A stretch of 64,000 nucleotides of DNA. Origin: Paenibacillus_G sp049942825. GTDB lineage: Bacteria > Bacillota > Bacilli > Paenibacillales > NBRC-103111. Positions 32,092 through 39,008 of this stretch are shown piece after piece. The notes under the pieces are model-generated. The model was given only the letters and a program-made list of their open reading frames with translations. It did no database searches and was not told where the DNA came from. Position 1 is the first letter of the stretch; every line of letters begins with the position of its first letter. The translations under genes and the position numbers were made by a program. The DNA lies in NCBI RefSeq assembly GCF_049942825.1, contig NZ_CP187970.1:4092001-4156000 (forward strand), given 5' to 3'.

Positions 32092-33495
32092 TCAGGAAAG
32101 TTCACTGCCAAGCCCTTGGTTTCGGGTCCCCTGCTCCCTACCCGGGATGTCTTTGGCCCAGCGGCCCCATCCGTAATAGAACAAGCTTGACAGGGTGGTC
32201 ACGGCAAAGCTGATGACGATGGCATACCAAACCCCGTCTAGGCCAAGTTCCGTACGGGCCAGCAGGCCGGCCAGCGGGATTCTCACCACACACAGGGAGA
32301 TGAGCGTGATGATGAGGGTGGACAGCGTCTTTCCAGCACCGTTCAGAATGCCGTTCGATACATAGAAAAAGATAAAGAACAGATAGCCGGCTCCGACAAT
32401 TCTCAGATACCTTAGGCCGGCCTGGATGACGTCCGCTTCTTTTACAAACAGGCGCATGATCGTTTCAGGGAAGAGGACGCATACGGCAGAAATAGCGAGG
32501 ATAATGGGGATATTCATGAGAATCCCCCACTTCAGAATGGACTTGATCCGCTCGGGCTTCCCTGCTCCGATGCTTTGGGCCGTCAGCGTGGAAACGGCCA
32601 TCATCATGGCCATCGCCGGCATGGCCGCGATCGAGTCCAGCCTGCTCGCGACCCCGAAAGCGGCTATGGAGGCCGCACTGAACGAGGTGACAAACACCGT
32701 AATGAAGCCATATCCCATCGAAACCAGCATTTGCTGAGCAAAGGAAAGCAAACCGATCTTGACGATTTCCCCTACGATTGATTTGTCCAGCGCCAGTCCG
32801 GTGGGATTGATCGGCTCTTGTTTGTACTTGCGTTTCATATAAAGCAACCCCGTGAGGAGAGCCGTGCCGGAGGAGAGCAGTGAAGCCAGCGCCGCCCCGT
32901 TCAGCCCAAGCTCAGGCAGTGGTCCTGCCCCAAGGATGAGAAGCGGATCCAGCACGGCATTCAGTACCGTAGAAAGAAGGATACACACCAACGGGATCAT
33001 GGTATCGCCAATCCCCCTGAGGATGGAAGAAACGAGAAATGACAAGTACATCCCGGCAGAGCCGACCAGCGTCAGCTTGAGATACCCATCTGCCAGCGGC
33101 ATAATCTCTGCCGGCGTTCCAAGCCAGCCCAGCAGCGTTTCGGACAGCAGCAGGCCCGCTGTCATCAGGACCAGGATGATTCCTATCCCCATAGACCACG
33201 AGTTATTTACAATCTGCTGGATCCTGGCATAATCTTTGGACCCGTAGGCTTTGGACACCAAGATCGAAGTGGCGAGCGTCGCTCCGGAACATAGGGCAAC
33301 GACGGCAAGAAATACCGGAAAGCTCACGGCAACGGCAGCGACGGCATCCTGGCCCAGCAGGTTGCCCACCCAAATCGCGTTAATAACGCTGTAGCCGGTA
33401 GACAGCAGATTGCCGATGAGGATCGGCAGGGCAAATTGCAGCAGGAGCTGGGGTATGCTCCCTGTGGTCAAATCTTTTCCAAAGTGTTGCTTCAT
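32092..33495 (-). CDS. MATE family efflux transporter
   Basis: The 467-residue protein has twelve hydrophobic helices in the MATE pattern: FALPILIGNLLSTGYSVINA, WVGNLLGQDAVAAVAVSFPV, and the second-half repeat IVGEIVKIGLLSFAQQMLVS with VFVTSFSAASIAAFGVASRL. These are drug or toxic-compound antiporters driven by Na+ or H+. The ATG has AGAGGAAG upstream, and a near-consensus promoter lies at 33550-33578. It is followed on the same strand by the DUF6530-like and AAA-VWA genes with short gaps and no convincing terminator, so the three may form one unit. Confidence 0.92.
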   Translation of the reverse strand: MKQHFGKDLTTGSIPQLLLQFALPILIGNLLSTGYSVINAIWVGNLLGQDAVAAVAVSFPVFLAVVALCSGATLATSILVSKAYGSKDYARIQQIVNNSWSMGIGIILVLMTAGLLLSETLLGWLGTPAEIMPLADGYLKLTLVGSAGMYLSFLVSSILRGIGDTMIPLVCILLSTVLNAVLDPLLILGAGPLPELGLNGAALASLLSSGTALLTGLLYMKRKYKQEPINPTGLALDKSIVGEIVKIGLLSFAQQMLVSMGYGFITVFVTSFSAASIAAFGVASRLDSIAAMPAMAMMMAVSTLTAQSIGAGKPERIKSILKWGILMNIPIILAISAVCVLFPETIMRLFVKEADVIQAGLRYLRIVGAGYLFFIFFYVSNGILNGAGKTLSTLIITLISLCVVRIPLAGLLARTELGLDGVWYAIVISFAVTTLSSLFYYGWGRWAKDIPGREQGTRNQGLGSELS

Positions 33496-33549
33496 TGCGC
33501 TTCCTCTTTTCTGGGTTATGGTGCGGCTGAGCCTCCAAGAATTGACTTG

Positions 33550-33578
33550 ATTGTAAACCCATTTATCATGTAAGTCAA
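33550..33578 (-). promoter_or_regulatory. Promoter of the MATE gene
   Basis: On the minus strand TTGACT (33578-33573) and TACAAT (33555-33550) are separated by 17 bases. ATTGACTT (33541-33548) and AAGTCAAT (33572-33579) form a wide inverted repeat overlapping the -35, a possible repressor site. Confidence 0.7.
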
Positions 33579-33605
33579 TTATTAAAATAGATAAATAACT
33601 AATTT

Positions 33606-33623
33606 GTCTATTTATAAATAGAC
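33606..33623. promoter_or_regulatory. 18-bp perfect palindrome upstream of the MATE promoter
   Basis: GTCTATTTATAAATAGAC is a perfect 9+9 palindrome, about 30 bp upstream of the MATE -35. AT-rich palindromes of this size are typical for MarR or TetR family operators. No regulator gene remains beside it. Confidence 0.45.
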
Positions 33624-33675
33624 GATAATGATAAAATGTATATTGTTATACTTCTCGAGGATAGCTTGTCCAATA

Positions 33676-33724
33676 GAAAAAAGGGCCGCCCGGTGGCAGC
33701 CCCTAGTTTTGGCCCGGGCCGCCC
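33676..33724 (-). terminator. Terminator of the lost surface-protein gene
   Basis: GGGCCGCCCGG (33683-33693) pairs with CCGGGCCGCCC (33714-33724, one mismatch). A T run follows on the minus strand. It follows the remnant at 33750 and is probably its original terminator. Confidence 0.7.
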
Positions 33725-33749
33725 GCAGGCAAACCCGGCTTACGGAATG

Positions 33750-34172
33750 AGTTAAACAATGATGGGGCACGGTTACGATGGCCTGCGAGACCGTTTGGTT
33801 CCCTGCCTGATCCAGCGCGGTGTAGGTAACGGTATACGTACGTCCACTGCCCCGGCCTGCCCGTTCTGCCCGCAGCAGGAAGCGGGTATCCGCCGTACCG
33901 TACTCGGCCTGCTGAATATCTTCTGCGGTATCCCCATCGCCCAGGCTGTTATCCGCTTCGCTGCTCACGACGGAAGTGAGCACCACGGATGCAACGGACG
34001 ACTGGCTGTCGCCGGCATATACGGAAGCTGTGACGGATACCATCTTGTGGTTGGCCGGCTTCAGCGCAGCAGGGTCCAAGCGGATGGTCAGCTCGGGAGC
34101 GGTCTTGTCGATCCGGACTTCCGCAGCATGCGCCTCTTCCTTGTTCCCTGCATGGTCGACGCTCCAGTAAGT
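33750..34172 (-). pseudogene. 3' remnant of a large secreted Ig-like-domain protein
   Basis: About 140 codons in one minus-strand frame encode the end of a repetitive extracellular protein: YWSVDHAGNKEEAHAAEVRI, DKTAPELTIRLDPAALKP, VSVTASVYAGDSQSSVASVV, RTYTVTYTALDQAGNQTVSQ. The motifs Y-W-S-V-D-x-A-G-N and Y-T-x-T-Y-T-A-x-D-x-A-G-N are typical of bacterial Ig-like (Big/HYR-type) repeats of large surface or chitin-active enzymes. The 5' part is gone: at about 34173 the sequence switches to an opposite-facing AraC remnant. No start or signal peptide remains. Confidence 0.7.
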
Positions 34173-34174
34173 TA

Positions 34175-34436
34175 ACCGGTGGCAGAAGGAACTGAATTAT
34201 CATCCCAACTACCTGGCCAAATGTATGCTGAAAATCTACGGTGTCACGCTAATGGCTTTCCTGCTGCAGTTTCGCATCGAGCAGTCCAAGCGCCTCCTGG
34301 TTCAAACCGCGTGGCCGGTCGCACGCATAGCGGAGGAGTTGGCTTCCTGCATCTCTCCCACTACTCCACCTGCTTCAGCAGGAAGGAAGGGCTCTCTCCC
34401 TCCGCTTCCGGAGCAAATTCACGAAGAATCAGTAAG
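34175..34436 (+). pseudogene. AraC family regulator remnant (C-terminal HTH) with two frameshifts
   Basis: The plus strand encodes the last 85 or so residues of an AraC-type DNA-binding domain. It begins at ELNYHPNYLAKCMLKIYGVT, LMAFLLQFRIEQSKRLLVQT, AWPVARIAEE. Near 34338 the reading frame must shift to continue as GFLHLSHYSTCFSRKEGLSP, and near 34408 it must shift again to give FRSKFTKNQ and a TAA at 34434-34436. The N-terminal part and first helix-turn-helix are missing. Two frameshifts plus 5' truncation make it a clear pseudogene. Confidence 0.8.
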
Positions 34437-34450
34437 GCGCCATGCTTTAC

Positions 34451-34483
34451 AAAAAAAACGCATTCGTCAGGGACGAATGCGTT
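34451..34483 (-). terminator. Terminator downstream of the ABC-F gene
   Basis: AACGCATTCGTC (34457-34468) pairs perfectly with GACGAATGCGTT (34472-34483) around three bases. Eight T residues follow on the minus strand, about 85 bp past the ABC-F stop. Confidence 0.9.
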
Positions 34484-34567
34484 CATGGGACGCTGGAAGG
34501 CTGTATCCTTACCCACTCTTGACGTTCGCAATAAACCGCAAGCGGATCACTGCAGCCGCCCTCACGG

Positions 34568-36049
34568 TCAGCCGAGTTCAATCGTTTTGGTGGCGACCCG
34601 GTCGCGGAATTCCTGATCGTGTTCCACGAACACAAGAGTCGGGGCGTACTCCAGCAGCAGCTCCTCGATCTGCATGCGGGAGATCACATCGACGAAGTTG
34701 AGCGGTTCGTCCCAGACATGCAGATGCGCCTCTTCGCACAAGCTTCTTGCGATGAGCACCTTTTTCTTCTGCCCGCCGCTGAACGCCGCCATGTCCTTGT
34801 CGAACTGGGTCCGGGAGAAATCGAGCTTACGCAAGATGGCTTTCAATAAGCTTTCATCGACACCGTGCTCCGCAGCATAGTCCGAGAGCGAACCCTGCAG
34901 GTGGGAAGTATCCTGGGATACATAGGTAACGCGGAGCTGGGGCTCTCTCCGAAATGTGCCTGCGTAGTGCAGCTTCTCGCCGCAGAGCAGGCGAAGGATG
35001 CTCGACTTGCCCGAACCGTTCGGACCGGAGATCGCAACCCGGTCTCCCCGCTCGATCGTCAGGCGGATCTGCGGACAAACCGCTTTGTCCCCATAATAGA
35101 TCGTAACGCCGTCAAGCGCGGCCAGCTCGGATTTGGGATAATCCAGCTGGGAGATGGCCAGGCTCTCGGCCTGCTCGATATTCTTCAGCAGCTTCGACTT
35201 CGCTTCCACAGCGTTGTGCTGCCGCTGCTCAATGGATTTGGCGCGCTTCATCATTTTGGCGGCTTTATGCCCGACATATCCTTTGTCCAGCTTGGAGCCG
35301 GAGTTACGTGTACCGTTTTTCGACTTTTCGATCTCGTCGGACCAGCCGCTTGTACGCTTGGAGGAGGCCGACAGCCGCTGAATGTCTTTGTGCAGCTTTT
35401 CATTTTGCGCCAGCTCGAAGGCGTCCTGCCGCTCTTTATTCGTCCACCAGCTGGAGAAGCTGCCTTTTTGGATCTCGATATTCGTTTTGTTGATCGACAG
35501 GATATGGTCGACGCACCGGTCGAGAAATGCGCGGTCGTGGGACACCAGAATAAAGCCGCGCTTCGTGTTCAGATAATCGCCCACAAGCTTGCGGGCATGC
35601 AGGTCGAGATGGTTGGTCGGCTCGTCGATGAGCAGGAACCGGTTGTCCTGGATGAAGAGCGCGGCAAGCAGCACCTTCGTCTGCTCGCCTTGGGACAGCG
35701 AGTCGAAGGGCCGGTACAGCACGTCATCCGACACCTTCAGCAGGTTCAGCTCCCGCATCAGCTTCCAGGGCTCATAGCCTGGAACCGCCTCTTCGACGAC
35801 ATCGACGGTCAAATACTCCGGATGCTCGACAGGAAAGGGAAAATAGTCAAACTCGACGGGCGCGGAGATCGTGCCGCTGTATTCGTACTTCCCCTGGAGC
35901 AGATTCAAAAACGTCGTTTTGCCCCGCCCGTTGCGCCCGGTGAAGCCCAGCTTCCAGTCCGTATCGATTTGAAAATTCACTTTATCGAAAATGGGGTCAT
36001 AGCTGCCCGGATAGGCAAACGTGAGATTGGATACCTGAATGGCGGTCAT
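34568..36049 (-). CDS. ABC-F ribosome-protection ATPase (Lsa-type)
   Basis: This 493-residue soluble protein has two ABC ATPase domains and no membrane part. Walker A motifs are TGRNGRGKTT and SGPNGSGKSS; signatures are DSLSQGEQTKV and AAFSGGQKKKV. Walker B plus D-loops are LLIDEPTNHLDLHARKLV and HVWDEPLNFVDVISRMQIEE. A charged inter-domain linker (P-site tRNA interaction motif) is rich in Lys and Ser. The non-canonical second D-loop (DEPLN-x-x-D) and length near 495 match Lsa/Vga/VmlR antibiotic-resistance ABC-F proteins, which dislodge lincosamides, streptogramin A and pleuromutilins from the ribosome. ATG 36049 has AAAGGATG upstream; ATG 36058 is too close to it. Regulated by the leader described next. 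Confidence 0.92.
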   Translation of the reverse strand: MTAIQVSNLTFAYPGSYDPIFDKVNFQIDTDWKLGFTGRNGRGKTTFLNLLQGKYEYSGTISAPVEFDYFPFPVEHPEYLTVDVVEEAVPGYEPWKLMRELNLLKVSDDVLYRPFDSLSQGEQTKVLLAALFIQDNRFLLIDEPTNHLDLHARKLVGDYLNTKRGFILVSHDRAFLDRCVDHILSINKTNIEIQKGSFSSWWTNKERQDAFELAQNEKLHKDIQRLSASSKRTSGWSDEIEKSKNGTRNSGSKLDKGYVGHKAAKMMKRAKSIEQRQHNAVEAKSKLLKNIEQAESLAISQLDYPKSELAALDGVTIYYGDKAVCPQIRLTIERGDRVAISGPNGSGKSSILRLLCGEKLHYAGTFRREPQLRVTYVSQDTSHLQGSLSDYAAEHGVDESLLKAILRKLDFSRTQFDKDMAAFSGGQKKKVLIARSLCEEAHLHVWDEPLNFVDVISRMQIEELLLEYAPTLVFVEHDQEFRDRVATKTIELG

Positions 36050-36073
36050 AGCGGTCATCCTTTCGTATGGAAA

Positions 36074-36267
36074 TCAAAAGAGCCGCAAGAAAGGTGCTTT
36101 CTCGCGGCTCAAATCCATACGGAAAAAAGTCCGGTCCCGTAACAGGGGACTGGAGGTGTCCGGATCGAGAGCGCAGAGTAAATGCAGGCCTTTCTTGCAG
36201 AAGACGAAATAAAACGAGCGCAGCCGTTCGCTGAGTGCGTTCCATTCGTGATCTTACAGCAAGAAAG
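36074..36267 (-). promoter_or_regulatory. Transcription attenuator leader of the ABC-F gene
   Basis: Along the minus-strand transcript three arms can pair in alternation. Arm A is CTTTCTTGC (36267-36259), arm B is GCAAGAAAGG (36198-36189), and arm C is CCTTTCTTGC (36094-36085), which is also the right side of a terminator. Arm B can pair with A or with C. Pairing with C breaks the terminator hairpin at 36080-36110 (GAGCCGC outer stem) just before the start codon. An earlier intrinsic terminator lies at 36131-36153. A possible promoter, TTGTAG-17-TAAACT, lies near 36325-36355. A 63-codon open frame (36109-36300) runs through the leader and could act as an upstream peptide. Drug-stalled ribosomes in such leaders switch on related genes (VmlR, Lsa); here this is inferred. 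Confidence 0.75.
36123..36153 (-). terminator. First attenuator terminator in the ABC-F leader
   Basis: CCAGTCCC and GGGACCGG (minus strand, 36153-36146 and 36138-36131) pair with one mismatch around seven bases, followed by AC and six T residues. It lies wholly upstream of the ABC-F start codon. Confidence 0.75.
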
Positions 36268-36515
36268 TTCTACATATATCCGTTCCACTCCCGTCATCAA
36301 AATTACATCCAGTTTACCATAAACCCAATGGGTCTACAACCCGTGTTCTGCTGTCAGCGCGGCCGGCTTCCCTTGGAATCCCCTCCTGCCGTCTCGAAAC
36401 GGAAGTCGGCTTACGCCTTAGTAAGGCTGCTAAAACGGTAACTCTTCATGGAAAAAGGGCTGGTTTGGAAAGGAAGCAAAGCGCCAAGGCTGCAGACCGG
36501 CAGCAGGACCGCGGT

Positions 36516-37883
36516 CTATCTGGCCCCGCTGCTCTCCGTCATCCTTGCCCGTACGGCCGGATGAACTGGCCTGGCAAGACCGAGTCTGTCACGGAGTGTC
36601 GTTCCTTCATATTCCTTACGGAACAGGCCCCGCTTCTGCAGCTCCGGCACCACAAGCTCTACAAAGTCATTCAGCCCGCCGGGAAAATACGGCGGCATGA
36701 TGTTGAACCCGTCCGCTGCGCCGCTGACGAACCATTCCTCGAGGGTGTCGGCAATCTCGGCCGGCGTACCGGTCAGTTCCAGGTGCCCGCGCCCTCCGGC
36801 GATCCGCTGATACAGCTGACGTATCGTCATCCCTTCTGCGGCCAATGCCTTCACAAGCTGATGGCGGCTCCGGCCGCCGTTCATCTCCTCCACACCGGGG
36901 AGCTCCGGCAGCGGACCGTCGACATCGTAGCCGGTCAGATCCATCCCGAGCAGCGCAGACAGCAGCGTGACTCCCGCTTCGACAGGAACCAGCGAGTTCA
37001 GAGCCGCCCTCTTGTGCTCCGCCTCCTCTCGAGTCCGGCCGATGACCGGGAAGACTCCCGGCATGATGAGCAGGGAGGCGGGAGAGCGGCCGTACTTGGC
37101 TGCCCTGGCCTTCATATCCGCGTAGAAGCGCTGCGCTTCCCGGAGCGCGGGCCATGCGGTGAATATCACTTCCGCCGTCCGCGCCGCCAGCTCCCTGCCC
37201 GGCTCGGAGGCTCCAGCCTGCACGACGACCGGATGCCCTTGGAGTGGCCGCGGGACATTCAGCGGTCCCATGACCGAGAACCAGGGGCCTTGGTGGTTCG
37301 GCGGATGCGCTTTAGCCCGGTCGGCGTACTTGGCCGACGCCTTATCATAGAGGAAGGCGTCATCCTCCCAGCTGTCCCACAGGCCGGTGACCGCCCTCAC
37401 GAACTCTTCGGCCCGCTCATACCGCAGCCCATGCTGCAGGTGGGTCTGACCTCCGAAATTCATGGCCTCCTCGTCATACTTGGAGGTCACCACGTTCCAG
37501 GCCGCACGTCCGCCGCTCAGATGGTCGAGCGACGCGAACTTGCGGGCAACATGAAACGGCTCATTATAGGTTGTGGACGCCGTGGCGGCGAGACCGATAT
37601 GCTCGGTGACCGAGGCAAGCGCGGACAGCAGGGTGAGCGGCTCGGGGCGGGCCGATACGATCTGCTCGATCGCAGCGGGGTACCGGTTCGAGACCGAGTA
37701 GCTGTCCGCAAGGAAGATCATATCGAACCGGCCGCGTTCGGCCGTTTGGGCGAGCTTCTGATACAGCTTAAGGTCCATCACGGACGAGGCTTCCGCATCG
37801 GGGTGCCGCCATGCAGCAATGTGATGCCCGGGGATCAAGAAGAAGGCGCCGAGCTTGATTTGACGATGCTGGGTTGTTTCCAT
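36516..37883 (-). CDS. FMN-dependent LLM-class monooxygenase (NtaA/SnaA/DszA type)
   Basis: The 455-residue flavin-dependent monooxygenase is likely two-component and uses FMNH2 supplied by a separate reductase. It has the bacterial-luciferase-like barrel of the NtaA/SnaA/DszA subfamily: LGAFFLIPGHHIAAWRHPDA, KLAQTAERGRFDMIFLADSY, ASVTEHIGLAATASTTYNEP, HVARKFASLDHLSGGRAAWN, VTSKYDEEAMNFGG, QGHPVVVQAGASEPGRELAA. Such enzymes oxidise organosulfur or aminocarboxylate compounds. The ATG has AAAGGA upstream. It is third in the run tauD-like, sulfonate-binding protein, monooxygenase, so organosulfur scavenging is the best reading. Confidence 0.93.
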   Translation of the reverse strand: METTQHRQIKLGAFFLIPGHHIAAWRHPDAEASSVMDLKLYQKLAQTAERGRFDMIFLADSYSVSNRYPAAIEQIVSARPEPLTLLSALASVTEHIGLAATASTTYNEPFHVARKFASLDHLSGGRAAWNVVTSKYDEEAMNFGGQTHLQHGLRYERAEEFVRAVTGLWDSWEDDAFLYDKASAKYADRAKAHPPNHQGPWFSVMGPLNVPRPLQGHPVVVQAGASEPGRELAARTAEVIFTAWPALREAQRFYADMKARAAKYGRSPASLLIMPGVFPVIGRTREEAEHKRAALNSLVPVEAGVTLLSALLGMDLTGYDVDGPLPELPGVEEMNGGRSRHQLVKALAAEGMTIRQLYQRIAGGRGHLELTGTPAEIADTLEEWFVSGAADGFNIMPPYFPGGLNDFVELVVPELQKRGLFRKEYEGTTLRDRLGLARPVHPAVRARMTESSGAR

Positions 37884-37907
37884 CACGTTTTGTTCCTTTC
37901 TCCCTGG

Positions 37908-37943
37908 TGTTACTTCAATGTGTTACTTCAATGTGTTACTTCA
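37908..37943. repeat. 13-bp tandem repeat at a gene end (about 2.8 copies)
   Basis: The unit TGTTACTTCAATG occurs at 37908-37920 and 37921-37933, followed by its first ten bases at 37934-37943. It spans the stop codon of the sulfonate-binding protein gene and the gap before the monooxygenase ribosome binding site. Confidence 0.95.
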
Positions 37944-38985
37944 GAGCCTGCTGGACGAAGGTATCGTTGACCGCTTCCTTGAATGTGACCGGCTTCTTCA
38001 GGAAACGGTTCTCGAGCAGAATATCCGCCGTAGCCTGCTGGGCCTGCAGCGCCTCCGGGGTGTAAGCCGACAAACGGGTGGCACTGCGCTCCAGTACCGT
38101 CTTGAGAATGTCCGGCGGAAGCTTGGTATGCTTCGAATAGATCTGAGCAGCCTCCTCCGTATTCGCATTCTGCCAGTCGAGCGCCTGCTTGAAGAGCTTT
38201 AAGTACTCTACGACCAGCTCGGGATGCTTCTTGGCAAAATCGGTGTGGGCGATCATCGAGACCGGCGCGAAGATCTCCAGGCCCACAGGAAGAGCCTTCG
38301 CTTTTTTCTGCTGTACATTCACCGTGACAAAAGGATCAATGGTCACCCAGGCATCCAGCTTGCCCGCTTCGAATGCGGCTTGGGCATCCTCGTAAGACAG
38401 GCTGATCAGCTTCACATCTTCCTGTTGGAGGCCGCTCGCCTGCAGTGATTTGACCAGGTACACATGGGAGGTCGTCCCTTTGGCGACGCCGATGGTCTTC
38501 CCCTTCAACTCCCCGACCGAGGTGATCCCGCTGGCGGCGGGAACCAGGATCGAGTTCAGCTGCCTGCCTTCGCTGAGGAGGCCGATGACCTCAAAGGGCA
38601 GCTTGTTCGAAGCCCCCGTTATGGCCGCTCCGTCACCGAGGAACGATAGGTCGACCCTGCCGGATACGACGGACTCGAGCAGCGGCGGACCACCGGAGAA
38701 CTGGCTCCATACGACCTCCGCATGCTGCTTCTTGAAGGCTTCCTCCAGCCAGCCCTTCTCCTGCGCCAGCAGAAGCGGGTTCAGACTGCCGTTAATAGCC
38801 ACGTTCACCCGAACCGGACTGCCGGCCGGATCGCCGGCGGCTTCCGCCTGGCCTGCGGCTGGATTAGCGGTGCCTTGGCCGCCTCTTTGCAGCCCTTCCT
38901 TGGAGTTGGAGCACCCTCCTGTTACCAACGCAAGAGCGAGGACAAAGGGAACCACCCCCCTGAATCTCTTCGTTACAGCAGCCAT
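37936..38985 (-). CDS. Aliphatic sulfonate/taurine ABC transporter substrate-binding lipoprotein
   Basis: The 349-residue lipoprotein has a signal peptide ending in the lipobox LVTGGC (Cys near residue 25). The SsuA/TauA-type NMT1-like fold follows: VRVNVAINGSLNPLLLAQEK, GWLEEAFKKQHAEVVWSQFS, SGRVDLSFLGDGAAITGASN, GVAKGTTSHVYLVKSLQASG, FEAGKLDAWVTIDPFVTVNV. It delivers sulfonates to a membrane permease, plausibly the SsuC-like one encoded divergently at 41030. The ATG has GGAAGGGGC upstream. It is 23 bp downstream of the dioxygenase gene. Its stop codon sits in the last unit of a tandem 13-bp repeat. Confidence 0.93.
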   Translation of the reverse strand: MAAVTKRFRGVVPFVLALALVTGGCSNSKEGLQRGGQGTANPAAGQAEAAGDPAGSPVRVNVAINGSLNPLLLAQEKGWLEEAFKKQHAEVVWSQFSGGPPLLESVVSGRVDLSFLGDGAAITGASNKLPFEVIGLLSEGRQLNSILVPAASGITSVGELKGKTIGVAKGTTSHVYLVKSLQASGLQQEDVKLISLSYEDAQAAFEAGKLDAWVTIDPFVTVNVQQKKAKALPVGLEIFAPVSMIAHTDFAKKHPELVVEYLKLFKQALDWQNANTEEAAQIYSKHTKLPPDILKTVLERSATRLSAYTPEALQAQQATADILLENRFLKKPVTFKEAVNDTFVQQALK

Positions 38986-39008
38986 TGCTTACTGCCCCTT
39001 CCTTTTTT

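Noticed and set aside
34865..36142. A 425-codon plus-strand frame opposite the ABC-F gene
   Set aside because: The minus strand carries complete ABC-F motifs. The antisense product has no recognisable domain and no ribosome binding site.
36465..37970. A 501-codon plus-strand frame opposite the flavin monooxygenase
   Set aside because: It is antisense to a gene with clear LLM monooxygenase motifs; its composition is typical of a shadow frame.
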